Shown piece after piece: positions 46,756-55,160 of a stretch of DNA of 64,000 nucleotides. Source of the stretch: Bryobacterales bacterium (GTDB lineage Bacteria > Acidobacteriota > Terriglobia > Bryobacterales > Bryobacteraceae); the NCBI GenBank assembly GCA_016713735.1, contig JADJOP010000001.1:248001-312000 (forward strand), given 5' to 3'. The first letter of the stretch is position 1. Every line of letters starts with the position of its first letter. A program made the position numbers and the translations under genes. The notes beneath the pieces were generated by a model. It saw only the letters and a program-made list of their open reading frames with translations. It was not told where the DNA came from and did not search any database.

Positions 46756-46756
46756 T
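46727..46756 (+). promoter_or_regulatory. Sigma-70-type promoter of the third VWA gene
   Basis: TTGAGG (46727-46732) and a perfect TATAAT (46751-46756) are separated by 18 bases. The start codon lies 18 bases after the -10. The element overlaps the end of the pseudouridine synthase gene. Confidence 0.7.
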
Positions 46757-46774
46757 CGTTGCAGAGCACCTTCC

Positions 46775-47731
46775 ATGAAGCAGTTCCTTTTCGCCCTCCT
46801 TTTCGCGGCTTCCCTTCTGGCGCAGCCGAAACCACAAGCCGCCCAGACAGGCCCCCAGCCGGCTCAACCCGGCGTGCAGGAACTGGACGAATCCGAGCGC
46901 ATCCGCCTCGACGTCACCCGCGTCAACGTGCTCTTTGCCGTCACCGACAAGCGCGGCCGCTTTGTCACCGATCTCGACCAGGAAACCTTCGAGGTGTTCG
47001 AGGGCAAGAACCGCCAGCAGATCCTCGAGTTCGTCCGGGAAAGCGACCTCCCCCTCCGCCTCGCCATCCTCATCGACACCTCCAACTCCATCCGCGACCG
47101 CTTCCGCTTCCAGCAGGAAGCCGCCGTCGAGTTCCTCAAGAGCGTCATGCGCCCGGCACAGGACAAAGCCGTGGTGGTCAGCTTCGACACCTCGCCCGAG
47201 ACCGTCTCCGACCTCACCGGCGACCTCGATGCACTCGAGAAGGCCATCCGCGAGATGCGCCCCGGCGGCGGCACGGCTCTCTACGACGCCATCTTCTTTG
47301 CCTGCCGCGACAAGCTCGGCCAGGACCAGCCGCGCCACAAATACCGCCGCGCCATGATCATCATCTCCGACGGCGAAGACACCCAATCCCGCTACACGCG
47401 CGACCAGGCCCTCGAAATGGCCCACAAAGCCGACGTCGTCGTCTACGGCATCTCCACCAACATCACGCGCATTCAGACCGACGGCGACAAGGTGCTCAAA
47501 TATTTCGCCTCCGAAACCGGCGGCCTCACCTTCTTCCCGTTCAAAGTGGAAGACCTCGCCCAGTCGTTTGAGAACATCGCCAACGAGATGCGCCACCAGT
47601 ACAGCGTGCTCTACCGCCCTGAACCGCTGCGCGCCGACGGCGAGTATCACGAGGTCAACATCCGCGTGAAGAACCGCAAGGACTACTCGGTGCGAGCCCG
47701 CAAAGGCTACTACGCGCCGAAGTTCAACTAG
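46775..47731 (+). CDS. VWFA-related secreted protein, acidobacterial type
   Basis: A 318-residue exported protein with signal MKQFLFALLFAASLLAQP. The beta-rich N-terminal part (LDVTRVNVLFAVTDKRGRFV) leads into the VWA domain with an altered MIDAS motif DTSNSIRDR; the usual DxSxS pattern is kept. GGGTALYDAIFFACR and IIISDGEDTQSRY follow. The C-terminus has NEMRHQYSVLYRPEPLRADG and VRARKGYYAPKF. This is the third paralogue in the window but is unlinked to the first two. Function is unknown. I chose ATG 46775; the longer frame overlaps the pseudouridine synthase gene. Confidence 0.9.
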   Translation: MKQFLFALLFAASLLAQPKPQAAQTGPQPAQPGVQELDESERIRLDVTRVNVLFAVTDKRGRFVTDLDQETFEVFEGKNRQQILEFVRESDLPLRLAILIDTSNSIRDRFRFQQEAAVEFLKSVMRPAQDKAVVVSFDTSPETVSDLTGDLDALEKAIREMRPGGGTALYDAIFFACRDKLGQDQPRHKYRRAMIIISDGEDTQSRYTRDQALEMAHKADVVVYGISTNITRIQTDGDKVLKYFASETGGLTFFPFKVEDLAQSFENIANEMRHQYSVLYRPEPLRADGEYHEVNIRVKNRKDYSVRARKGYYAPKFN

Positions 47732-47822
47732 GCCGCCGCAACGCACGCCAGATCACGCCTCCGCGGCCGCGCCACGCGCCGTGCCGCCGGAAACGCAGTT
47801 GCTAAGATAAGAGCTTCCCCTC

Positions 47823-49106
47823 ATGAAACAGATCATCACTCCGGCCGCCCGGCTGGAAGGGACCATCCGCCTGCCAGGCGATAAAAGCATCTCCCACCGC
47901 TACGGCATCCTCGCCTCCATCGCCGAAGGCACAAGCACGATTCATCACTATTCCACCGGCGCCGATTGCCAGTCGACCCTCGGTTGCATGCGCGCCATGG
48001 GTGTCAAGGCGGAGCGGCGCGAAGATGGCGCGCTGGTGATCGAAGGCCGCGGTCTCGACGGTTTGCAGGCCCCGGCGGGCGACCTCGACGCGGGCAACTC
48101 CGGCTCCACCATCCGTATGCTCAGCGGCGTACTCGCGGCCCAGAAATTTACCTCGCGTATCGCCGGTGATGAGTCGCTCGCCCGCCGCCCGATGGACCGC
48201 ATCATGAAGCCGCTCGCCCTCATGGGCGCTGAGATCGAAGCCATCGACGGCCGCTTCCCTCCCCTCACCATCCACGGCCGCAAACTGAAGCCCATGCGCT
48301 ATGAGCCGCCCATGGCCTCGGCCCAGGTGAAAACGTGCGTCCTCATGGCCGGCCTTCACTGCGAAGGCGACACCACCGTGGTGGAGAAGATCAGCACACG
48401 CGACCACACCGAGCTCGCCCTGCGCGAATTCGGCGCCGCCATCGACTTTAACGGCGGCATCATCACCGTGAAAGGTCCAGCGCGTCTTAAGGGCCGCGAA
48501 CTCTCCGTGCCCGGCGACCTCAGCTCGGCCGCCTTCTTCCTCGTCGCCGCCATGATCGTCCCCGGCTCCAAGCTCATGATCCAGGGTGTCGGCCTCAACC
48601 CCTCGCGCTCGGCCCTGCTCGACTGGCTCATGGCCGCCGGCGCCAAACTGCGCGTGATGAACCTCGCCGAGGTCTCCGGCGAACTCGTGGGCGACCTGCT
48701 CGTCACCGGCGGCGACGTGAAGGGCGGCCTCATCAGCGGCGCCACCACGGCGGCGCTCATCGACGAGATCCCCGTGTTGAGCGTCCTTGGCGCCGTGAGC
48801 CGCGACGGCCTCGTCGTGAAGGATGCCCGCGAACTGCGCGTGAAAGAAACCGACCGCATCGCCACCGTCGCAGAGAACATGCAGCGCATGGGCGTCAGCA
48901 TCGAGGTCTACGACGACGGCTTCCGCATTCCCGGCAAGCAGAAGTTCCGCGCCGCCGAGGTCGACAGTTTCGGCGACCACCGCATCGCGATGGCCTTTGC
49001 CGTCGCCGCCCTCGCCGCCGATGGCGACACCACCGTCGACAACGCCGAAGCGGCCAGCGTGTCGTTCCCGGAATTTTACGCTACACTGCGGCAGATCACC
49101 GCGTAG
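47823..49106 (+). CDS. aroA: 3-phosphoshikimate 1-carboxyvinyltransferase (EPSP synthase)
   Basis: A 427-residue cytoplasmic enzyme of the shikimate pathway, joining phosphoenolpyruvate and shikimate 3-phosphate. It has LPGDKSISHRYGILASIAEG, DAGNSGSTIRMLSGVLAAQ, DESLARRPMDRIMKP, SAQVKTCVLMAGL and DHRIAMAFAVAALAAD. The GNSGST and RRPM blocks form the inducible EPSP synthase active site. The length is usual. The ATG is preceded by only a weak ribosome binding site. It stands between the VWA gene and the histidine kinase. Confidence 0.95.
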   Translation: MKQIITPAARLEGTIRLPGDKSISHRYGILASIAEGTSTIHHYSTGADCQSTLGCMRAMGVKAERREDGALVIEGRGLDGLQAPAGDLDAGNSGSTIRMLSGVLAAQKFTSRIAGDESLARRPMDRIMKPLALMGAEIEAIDGRFPPLTIHGRKLKPMRYEPPMASAQVKTCVLMAGLHCEGDTTVVEKISTRDHTELALREFGAAIDFNGGIITVKGPARLKGRELSVPGDLSSAAFFLVAAMIVPGSKLMIQGVGLNPSRSALLDWLMAAGAKLRVMNLAEVSGELVGDLLVTGGDVKGGLISGATTAALIDEIPVLSVLGAVSRDGLVVKDARELRVKETDRIATVAENMQRMGVSIEVYDDGFRIPGKQKFRAAEVDSFGDHRIAMAFAVAALAADGDTTVDNAEAASVSFPEFYATLRQITA

Positions 49107-49133
49107 CGGCGAACGGAACGGGGTAGACCTGCC

Positions 49134-49772
49134 ATGGCGATGCAACCGGCGCCCGATTTGACACTTGAGGGCCTCGTGCATGATTTGCGGAACGTGTTGG
49201 AGACCATTTCAGATTCAGCGGAACTGATCGCCGCTGATCCCAAACACGCCAAACTGGCCGGCACCATCCGCCGCAGCGTGCAGCGCGGGGCGCGCATGCT
49301 CACCAGTTTTCACGAAAGCACCCTCGCCGCTCTCGAGTTGGATCTCATCCTCGACATGGCCATCGAGTGTTCCCGCGATTTCCGCCAGGCGGTGAAGGGC
49401 CCGACGATCGAATTCACGCGCCAGATCGAATCCGGCCTGCGCCTGCGCGGCAACCCGGCGGCCTGGGAACGCGTCTTCACCAATCTCTTTCTCAACGCCG
49501 GCCAGGCCATGGAGGGCGACGGCACCGTCGCCATCACCGCCCGCGGCACCGAGCGCGGCATTGAGATCCTGGTTGAAGACTCCGGCCCCGGCATCTCACC
49601 GAAAATCCTGCCGCGCATCTTTGAACCGCACTTCTCCACGCGCGCCAAGCGCAGCGGCCTCGGCCTCCACATCGTGCAGACCATCGTCGCCCGCCATGGC
49701 GGCGAGATCGCCGCCTCGAACCGGCCCAGCGGCCAGGGCGCCATGTTCCGCATCACTCTGCCCAGAAACTAG
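49134..49772 (+). CDS. Minimal sensor-less histidine kinase
   Basis: A 212-residue protein with a HisKA-like helix bearing H16 in LVHDLRNVLETIS and a HATPase domain: N-box ERVFTNLFLNAGQAM, G1 EDSGPGISPKIL, FEPHFSTRAKRSGLGLHIV and a C-terminal GQGAMFRITLP. It has no sensor, HAMP or transmembrane segment, so it may be soluble and receive signals from another protein. It starts 27 bases after aroA, and the oxidase operon follows after 49 bases. No response regulator is adjacent on this strand. Confidence 0.85.
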   Translation: MAMQPAPDLTLEGLVHDLRNVLETISDSAELIAADPKHAKLAGTIRRSVQRGARMLTSFHESTLAALELDLILDMAIECSRDFRQAVKGPTIEFTRQIESGLRLRGNPAAWERVFTNLFLNAGQAMEGDGTVAITARGTERGIEILVEDSGPGISPKILPRIFEPHFSTRAKRSGLGLHIVQTIVARHGGEIAASNRPSGQGAMFRITLPRN

Positions 49773-49821
49773 GCGCTGCCAAGAAGCAGACGAACTTCGC
49801 TAGGATAGTCGATTCCCCCTC

Positions 49822-50619
49822 ATGCTCCTGAGCATCTTCATCTGGGTGCTGGCCATCGTCACAGCCGGCATGTTCCTGGCCCGCGAGTGGTTCCCGCCGG
49901 CCATCAATGAGCACGCGCGTAATTTCGACTCGCAGTTCCACCTCACGCTTCTGCTCACAGGCGGCATCTTCCTTGTCGCGCAAGCCGCGCTGGGCTTTGT
50001 CATCCTCCGCGCCCGGCGCCGCACGAAGTCGGAATACTCGCACGGCAACAACCGCCTCGAAGTCATCTGGACCGCCGCCACCGCCGTCCTCTTCCTCGGC
50101 GCCGTGTTCCTTTCCACGCGCATCTTCACCCAGGTCCACCTCGGCGCCCCCGCCCCCAACGCCCTCCGCGTGGAAGCCCTCGCCAAACAGTTTTCCTGGA
50201 GCTTCCGCTACCCCGGACCCGACGGCAAGTACGCCAAACTCGACGTGCGCCAGATCAATGACGCCACCGGCAATCCCTTCGGCCAGGACGAACGCGACCC
50301 CGCCGGCAAGGACGACATCGTCACCGCCGCCCTTCGCGTCCCCGCCGGACGCCCCGTCGAGGTCATGCTCCGCGGCCGCGACGTCATCCACAACTTCTTC
50401 GTCCGCGAACTGCGCCTCAAACAGGACCTCGTCCCCGGCATGGTCATCCCTCTCCGCTTCCAGGCCGACGTGCCCGGCACCTATGAGGTCGCCTGCTCGG
50501 AACTCTGCGGCCTCGGCCACCACCTGATGCGCACCGTGCTCATCGTCATGCCGCCCGATGAATTCGCAGCCTGGGAACGCGACGCGCTCGCGCAACTGCA
50601 GCAGGCACAGGGGCAATAA
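49822..50619 (+). CDS. coxB: Cytochrome c oxidase subunit II
   Basis: A 265-residue inner-membrane protein with two or three N-terminal helices (LLSIFIWVLAIVTAGMFLA, LTLLLTGGIFLVAQAALGFV, VIWTAATAVLFLGAVFL) and a periplasmic cupredoxin domain. The CuA site is complete: a histidine in DVIHNFFV, then C225, E227, C229, H233 and M236 in CSELCGLGHHLM. This supports a cytochrome c rather than quinol donor. No fused cytochrome c domain is present. It overlaps coxA by one base. Confidence 0.96.
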   Translation: MLLSIFIWVLAIVTAGMFLAREWFPPAINEHARNFDSQFHLTLLLTGGIFLVAQAALGFVILRARRRTKSEYSHGNNRLEVIWTAATAVLFLGAVFLSTRIFTQVHLGAPAPNALRVEALAKQFSWSFRYPGPDGKYAKLDVRQINDATGNPFGQDERDPAGKDDIVTAALRVPAGRPVEVMLRGRDVIHNFFVRELRLKQDLVPGMVIPLRFQADVPGTYEVACSELCGLGHHLMRTVLIVMPPDEFAAWERDALAQLQQAQGQ

Positions 50620-52340
50620 TGCTGGGACGCATCTTCTCCACTGACCACAAAGTCATCGGCAAGCAGTACTACTTCCTCTCGCTTGTCAGCGTCATGATCG
50701 GCCTCCTGCTGAGCGTCTTCATGCGCTTCCACCTCATCTACCCCGACAAGAAGGTGAAGCTCTTCGAACTGCTTTGGCCCACCGGCGCCGCCGGTGGCAT
50801 CATGACGCCCGAACTCTACCTCTCTATCATGACCATGCACGGCACCCTCATGGTCTTCTTCGTCCTCACCACCGTGCCCCAGGGCGGCTTCGGCAACTTC
50901 TTCCTGCCCATTCAGATCGGCGCCGCCGACATGGCCTTCCCCCGCCTCAACATGCTCAGCTTTTGGACCACGCTCGTGGCCCTGCTCGTCCTCCTCGGCG
51001 CCTTCTTCGTTCCCGGCGGCGCGCCGCTCGGCGGCTGGACGGCCTACCCGCCCCTCTCCGCCGTCGGCCAGATCGCCGGCCCCGGCCAGGGCGACGGCAT
51101 GGACATGTGGATCCTCTCCATCGCCCTCTTCTCCATCGCCTCGCTGCTCACCTCCATCAACTTCATCGCCACCGTGATGGAACTCCGCGCCCCCGGCATG
51201 ACGCTTGACCGCATGCCCCTCACCGTCTGGGGCTGGTTCACCACCGCCATCATCAGCCTGCTCGCCTTCGCCGTCCTGCTCGCCGCCGGACTCCTGCTCC
51301 TGCTCGACCGCTGGGGCGGCACCAGCTTCTTCCTCCCCACCGGACTCGTCATCAGCGATCGCATCCTCAAAAACAGCGGCGGCTCCCCCATCCTCTGGCA
51401 GCACCTCTTCTGGTTCTTCGGCCACCCCGAGGTCTACATCGCCATCCTCCCCGGCATGGGACTCATCTCCACCATCCTCAGCGTCAACTCCCGCCGCCCC
51501 GTCTTCGGCTACAAGGCCATGGTCGGCGCCATGCTCGTCATCGCCTTCCTCGGCTTCGTCGTCTGGGGCCACCACATGTTCATCAGCGGCATGAGCCCTT
51601 ACTCCTCCATCGCCTTCTCCGTGCTCACCATGACCGTCGGCGTCCCCAGCGCCATCAAGACCTTCAACTGGCTCGGCACACTGTGGGGCGGGCAACTGCG
51701 CCTCAACGTCGCCATGCTCTTCGCCCTCGGCTTCGTATCGTTATTCGTCGCCGGCGGCATCACCGGCATCTTCCTCGGCCAGCCGGCCATGGACCTCTAC
51801 CTCCACGACACCTACTTCGTCGTCGGCCACTTCCACCTCATCATGGGCGTCGCGGCGGTGTTCGCCATGTTCGCCGGAACCTATTACTGGTTCCCCAAGA
51901 TGTTCGGCCGCATGCTCAACGAGACGATCGGGAAGATCCACTTCTACATCACCTTCCTCGGCGTCTACGGCATCTTCGTCCCCATGCACGTCGCCGGGCT
52001 CGCCGGCAATCCGCGCCGCTACCCCGACTTCAAGGAATTCGAGTTCCTCTCTGACCTCACCCGCCTCCACACCTTCATCTCGCACACCTCGTTCACCGTC
52101 GCCGCCGTGCAACTGCTCTTCCTCTTCAACCTCATCTGGAGCCTCTGGCGCGGCGCGCGCGCGGCGCAGAATCCCTGGAACGCCACCACGCTCGAATGGA
52201 GCGTCCCCTCGCCTCCGCCGCACGATAACTTCGGCGGCCAGCCCGTCGCCGTCGCCCACGGTCCCTACGAATACAGCGTGCCTGGCAATGACACGGACTT
52301 CGTGATGCAGGCCGCCCCCGCCCGCGAGGAATCCGCATGA
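50619..52340 (+). CDS. coxA: Cytochrome c oxidase subunit I
   Basis: A 573-residue catalytic subunit with twelve likely helices, of the A1 heme-copper oxidase type. It has MTMHGTLMVFFVLT, the D-channel motif AADMAFPRLNMLSFW, FFGHPEVYIAILPG (His-Glu-Tyr of the CuB cross-link and D-channel glutamate), VWGHHMFISG and DTYFVVGHFHLIM. It reduces O2 to water at heme a3/CuB with proton pumping. It overlaps coxB by one base and the next gene by four. The N-terminus has no signal peptide. Confidence 0.97.
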   Translation: MLGRIFSTDHKVIGKQYYFLSLVSVMIGLLLSVFMRFHLIYPDKKVKLFELLWPTGAAGGIMTPELYLSIMTMHGTLMVFFVLTTVPQGGFGNFFLPIQIGAADMAFPRLNMLSFWTTLVALLVLLGAFFVPGGAPLGGWTAYPPLSAVGQIAGPGQGDGMDMWILSIALFSIASLLTSINFIATVMELRAPGMTLDRMPLTVWGWFTTAIISLLAFAVLLAAGLLLLLDRWGGTSFFLPTGLVISDRILKNSGGSPILWQHLFWFFGHPEVYIAILPGMGLISTILSVNSRRPVFGYKAMVGAMLVIAFLGFVVWGHHMFISGMSPYSSIAFSVLTMTVGVPSAIKTFNWLGTLWGGQLRLNVAMLFALGFVSLFVAGGITGIFLGQPAMDLYLHDTYFVVGHFHLIMGVAAVFAMFAGTYYWFPKMFGRMLNETIGKIHFYITFLGVYGIFVPMHVAGLAGNPRRYPDFKEFEFLSDLTRLHTFISHTSFTVAAVQLLFLFNLIWSLWRGARAAQNPWNATTLEWSVPSPPPHDNFGGQPVAVAHGPYEYSVPGNDTDFVMQAAPAREESA

Positions 52341-52819
52341 GCGCCGCCGTCCGCGTGCGCGTCGCCTCCACCGGAGCCTGGCTCGCCACCGGGGCCATGA
52401 TCACGCTCTTCTCCGCCCTGACGAGCGCGCTCGTCATCCGCCGCGGCATCGGCGGCGATTGGGCGCCCCTGGTGCTGCCCGCCATCCTCTGGCTGAACAC
52501 GGCGCTTCTGGCCGCCTCAAGCGCCGCGGTGGAAATGCGCCGTTGGGGCGCTGCCGCCCTGCTCGGCGCGGCCTTCCTCGCCGGACAAGCGTGGGCCTGG
52601 CAATCGCTCGGCCTGTCGCTCGCGAGCGGCCCGGCGGCGGCTTTTTTCTACGTACTCACGGGCGTTCACGGCGCGCATGTCGCCGGCGGTGTGGCCGCGC
52701 TCGCCTGGAACGCCTGGCGCGCCACGCCCGGCTCGGCCGCCGCGGCGCGCATCTATTGGCATACTCTGGGTGGTTTGTGGATGGTGGTGCTATGTCTGCT
52801 GCTCTGGGCGCGGTCTTAA
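52337..52819 (+). CDS. Cytochrome c oxidase subunit III-like protein, first copy
   Basis: A 160-residue membrane protein with about five helices. It has the subunit III pattern AFFYVLTGVHGAHVAGG (the FFxLTGxHGxHVxxG motif) and YWHTLGGLWMVVLCLLLW at the end. It is shorter than a canonical subunit III (about 260 residues) and resembles the C-terminal part. It starts within coxA by four bases, and the second subunit III gene overlaps its end by 28 bases. Confidence 0.87.
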   Translation: MSAAVRVRVASTGAWLATGAMITLFSALTSALVIRRGIGGDWAPLVLPAILWLNTALLAASSAAVEMRRWGAAALLGAAFLAGQAWAWQSLGLSLASGPAAAFFYVLTGVHGAHVAGGVAALAWNAWRATPGSAAAARIYWHTLGGLWMVVLCLLLWARS

Positions 52820-53382
52820 CCAGTCATAAGAAACTCGGCATGTGGCTCTTCCTGGTGAGCGACGCCCTCACCTTCACCACGCTCATCCTCTGCTACGCCT
52901 ACGTTCGCATCGGTTCGCCCACATGGCCGGCGCCCTTCGACTTTTCTCCGGGGATCCTCTTCTCGACGTTGATGACCTTCGTCCTGCTCACCTCGAGTCT
53001 CACCATGGTCATCGCCGTTGACGCCATGCGCAAAGGCGACCGCCGCCGCACCGCCCTCTGGATCGCCGCCACCATCCTCTGCGGCGCCGCCTTCATCGCC
53101 CTCCACATGACCGAGTGGCGTCACCTCATGGCCGAAGGCGTCACCCTCACCGCCAACCCCTGGGGCGTGCCCCTCTTCGGCGCGGCGTTCTTCGGACTTA
53201 CCGGCCTCCACATGGCCCACGTCGCCAGCGGCATCGTCTACCTCGGCGTCTTGGGCACAGGCGTGCGCCTCGGCCGCTTCACCACCGAGGACGTCGAGGT
53301 CGGCGGCCTCTACTGGCACTTTGTCGACCTCGTCTGGATGTTCCTCTTCCCCCTGCTCTACCTCACGGCGGTGAAGCCATGA
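52792..53382 (+). CDS. Cytochrome c oxidase subunit III-like protein, second copy
   Basis: A 196-residue membrane protein with about five helices (MWLFLVSDALTFTTLILCYA, TLMTFVLLTSSLTMVIAVDA and others). It carries the same FFGLTGLHMAHVASG motif and the usual end YWHFVDLVWMFLFPLLYL. With the preceding gene it makes a duplicated, or two-protein, subunit III arrangement. The start at ATG 52792 is translationally coupled; an alternative start is at 52840. It overlaps the subunit IV gene by four bases. Confidence 0.9.
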   Translation: MSAALGAVLTSHKKLGMWLFLVSDALTFTTLILCYAYVRIGSPTWPAPFDFSPGILFSTLMTFVLLTSSLTMVIAVDAMRKGDRRRTALWIAATILCGAAFIALHMTEWRHLMAEGVTLTANPWGVPLFGAAFFGLTGLHMAHVASGIVYLGVLGTGVRLGRFTTEDVEVGGLYWHFVDLVWMFLFPLLYLTAVKP

Positions 53383-53654
53383 AGAAATACCTGCTGGTGT
53401 GGGCGCTCCTGCTCGTGCTGACAGCCGTTGAGGTCGCCCTGGCCTACCTCCACACACCACTGGCCATCATGCTGGCCCTGCTGCTGGGATTGTCGTTTGC
53501 AAAGGCCGGCTCCATCGTCGCCTGGTTCATGCACCTGGCCGAGGAACACCGCACGCTGGCCTGGACCCTCATGCCGGCCTTCTTCTTTATTGCCCTGCTG
53601 TTGCTCGGCTTCCTGCCCGACGCCGTCCGCACCGGCGAGGCTCTCCCGCGATGA
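53379..53654 (+). CDS. Cytochrome c oxidase subunit IV-like protein
   Basis: A 91-residue membrane protein with three helices (YLLVWALLLVLTAVEVALAYL, LAIMLALLLGLSFAKAGSIV, MPAFFFIALLLLGFLPD). The KAGSIVAWFMHL segment is typical of the bacterial CtaF/caa3 subunit IV family. It probably stabilises the oxidase. It overlaps its neighbours on both sides by four bases. Confidence 0.9.
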   Translation: MKKYLLVWALLLVLTAVEVALAYLHTPLAIMLALLLGLSFAKAGSIVAWFMHLAEEHRTLAWTLMPAFFFIALLLLGFLPDAVRTGEALPR

Positions 53655-53872
53655 CCTCACTCCTGGCCCTGTTCCAATGCGTGCAATGCGCGCGCACGGC
53701 GGAAGCGCTGGGCCTGGCCCGGCTGGCCGTCCTGTGGCAGGGCGTATGGATCCTTCTGCTGCCGCCGCTGGCGGTGTTTGGAGGGATTCTCTACTTCAGT
53801 TGGAAACGGTCGCGTCAGGCCGAGGTCGGCATGGCCAGCGAAGCCGTTTCGCGCACCGGCGCGCGGCGGTAA
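53651..53872 (+). CDS. Small CxxC membrane protein at the end of the oxidase operon
   Basis: A 73-residue protein. An N-terminal CVQCARTAEALGLARL segment with a CxxC pair is followed by one membrane region (LLLPPLAVFGGILYFSW) and a polar tail. It is coupled to the subunit IV gene by four bases, so it belongs to the oxidase operon. Its function is unknown; a structural or metal/heme assembly role is an inference from context only. Confidence 0.75.
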   Translation: MTSLLALFQCVQCARTAEALGLARLAVLWQGVWILLLPPLAVFGGILYFSWKRSRQAEVGMASEAVSRTGARR

Positions 53873-54282
53873 GTCTGCTTCCAGTTCATCCACGCCAGAC
53901 TGATGATGCGCACCACTTCGGCGCGGTCAAAAGGCCTCGCCAGTACATCGTAGCCGCCCCGGTTCAGCACATCCGACCACAACACGTCGTCGGCATCCGG
54001 CGCGGTCACAATCACATTCGGCGGTGTCGGCATATCCAACACGCCATTGAGAAGGTCCTGCCAGCCGCCATCGGGAAGCTTGTGCTCACAAACCACCACG
54101 GCAGGATGCATTTCGCGCAACCGGCGCAAGGCATCATAGCAGGTGGCTACGGTCTCCAGTTTCCAGTTCGTGTGTCCAAAAATGTGACTGAGACGGTTCT
54201 GAGCCTCAGCCGAGGGTGTGACGGAAAGCACGGTGACGGTGCTCTCCGGGTGACGGGGTGACATGGGGTCGGGTCTGTTCAT
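53815..54282 (-). CDS. Degenerate response-regulator receiver protein
   Basis: A 155-residue receiver-like protein. It follows the fold (VTVLSVTPSAEAQNRLSHIF, VVVCEHKLPDGGWQDLL, NVIVTAPDADDVLWSDVLNR, GGYDVLARPFDRAEVV), but the phosphoacceptor aspartate that would sit before KLPDG is glutamate (CEHKLPDGG), and the conserved lysine is Arg (ARPF). It is therefore unlikely to be phosphorylated normally. It has no output domain. GGAGG lies before the ATG, and a good promoter starts about 40 bases upstream. Its 3' end overlaps the small CxxC gene by 58 bases. Confidence 0.85.
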   Translation of the reverse strand: MNRPDPMSPRHPESTVTVLSVTPSAEAQNRLSHIFGHTNWKLETVATCYDALRRLREMHPAVVVCEHKLPDGGWQDLLNGVLDMPTPPNVIVTAPDADDVLWSDVLNRGGYDVLARPFDRAEVVRIISLAWMNWKQTYRRAPVRETASLAMPTSA

Positions 54283-54320
54283 TCATCTGCCTCCCGCACT
54301 ACAATCCATGACCTACCTGC

Positions 54321-54349
54321 ATCATGAACCCACGTGGAGGGGTAGTCAA
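54321..54349 (-). promoter_or_regulatory. Sigma-70-type promoter of the degenerate receiver gene
   Basis: On the minus strand TTGACT (54349-54344) and CATGAT (54326-54321) are separated by exactly 17 bases, with the start codon at 54282 about 38 bases after the -10. Confidence 0.55.
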
Positions 54350-54501
54350 GGTACTTTCGGCCAAATGAGACACGACAATTAGGTCTCAATTCTAATTTTT
54401 TCCAAGTCAATCGCTTACTCTCCGAACAGGCCTCCCCTGCAAGCGTCTGCAGGCCGTCAAAGTCAGTCCACGCCTGACCAACTTCCTGCGTCAACCTAGA
54501 T

Positions 54502-55158
54502 GTGCAGTGCGTACAGACCGCGTCCATTCTCATGTTGGGTCTCTCACTGGTTGGCTTTGCCCAGACCGATTTTCAACAGGTGCTGAAGTCTGTTGAGCAA
54601 CACTACAACCAACCGAAGACCATGCAATTTCTCTTCCAACAGTCTTTTGCAGGCCCAGGACGCATGACGCGAGTTGAATCGGGGGAATTGACTCTATCCA
54701 AACCGGGCAAAATGCGGTGGGATTACACAGTACCCGCAGGTAAAGTATTCCTCACCGACGGCACCTATGCCTGGTTTTACTCCCCCTCCGCCGGCCGCGT
54801 CGAACGCACCAAAACCAAGGAAAGCGCCGATCTCCGAGCCCCTCTCGCCTTCCTCATGGGCCGCCTCGACTTCCAGCGCGACTTCCGCGAATTCCGCTAC
54901 CGCACCGAGAACGGGGAGTATCATGTCGTGGCGGCGCCCAAGTCCAGCAAGGCGCCCTACACCGAAGTGGAATTCATCGTGACAACAGACTTCACCATCC
55001 GCGAACTGGCCGTCAAAGGGCACGATCGCTCTCTCATGCGCTTCCGCTTCAGCCTCGAACGCGCCAACGTCAAGTTCCCCCCCGCTCACTTCACCTTCCA
55101 GCCCCCCGCCGGCATCCCCATCGTCGACGTCCAGGACGACGGAAACGAGGCCAAATAA
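54502..55158 (+). CDS. lolA: Outer-membrane lipoprotein carrier LolA-like protein
   Basis: A 218-residue periplasmic carrier with a signal ending near LVGFAQTD. It has LKSVEQHYNQPKTMQFLFQQ, GELTLSKPGKMRWDYTVPAG, DGTYAWFYSPSAGRVERTK and the long hydrophobic-core strands of the LolA barrel. LolA moves lipoproteins from LolCDE to the outer membrane. The start is uncertain: GTG 54502 or ATG 54532. The T2SS/pilus gene follows two bases after the stop. Confidence 0.88.
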   Translation: MQCVQTASILMLGLSLVGFAQTDFQQVLKSVEQHYNQPKTMQFLFQQSFAGPGRMTRVESGELTLSKPGKMRWDYTVPAGKVFLTDGTYAWFYSPSAGRVERTKTKESADLRAPLAFLMGRLDFQRDFREFRYRTENGEYHVVAAPKSSKAPYTEVEFIVTTDFTIRELAVKGHDRSLMRFRFSLERANVKFPPAHFTFQPPAGIPIVDVQDDGNEAK

Positions 55159-55160
55159 AT

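Noticed and set aside
47802..49181. Long open frame on the minus strand across aroA
   Set aside because: It is antisense to a clear EPSP synthase and has the His/Asp/Gly-rich composition typical of reversed high-GC coding sequence. The same applies to 62450-63820 (trmFO), 7909-9081 (receptor), 2132-3361 (S46) and 22438-23433.
54279..54533. 84-codon minus-strand frame before lolA
   Set aside because: It overlaps the start of lolA and the promoter region of the receiver gene. The sequence has no recognisable fold or signal.
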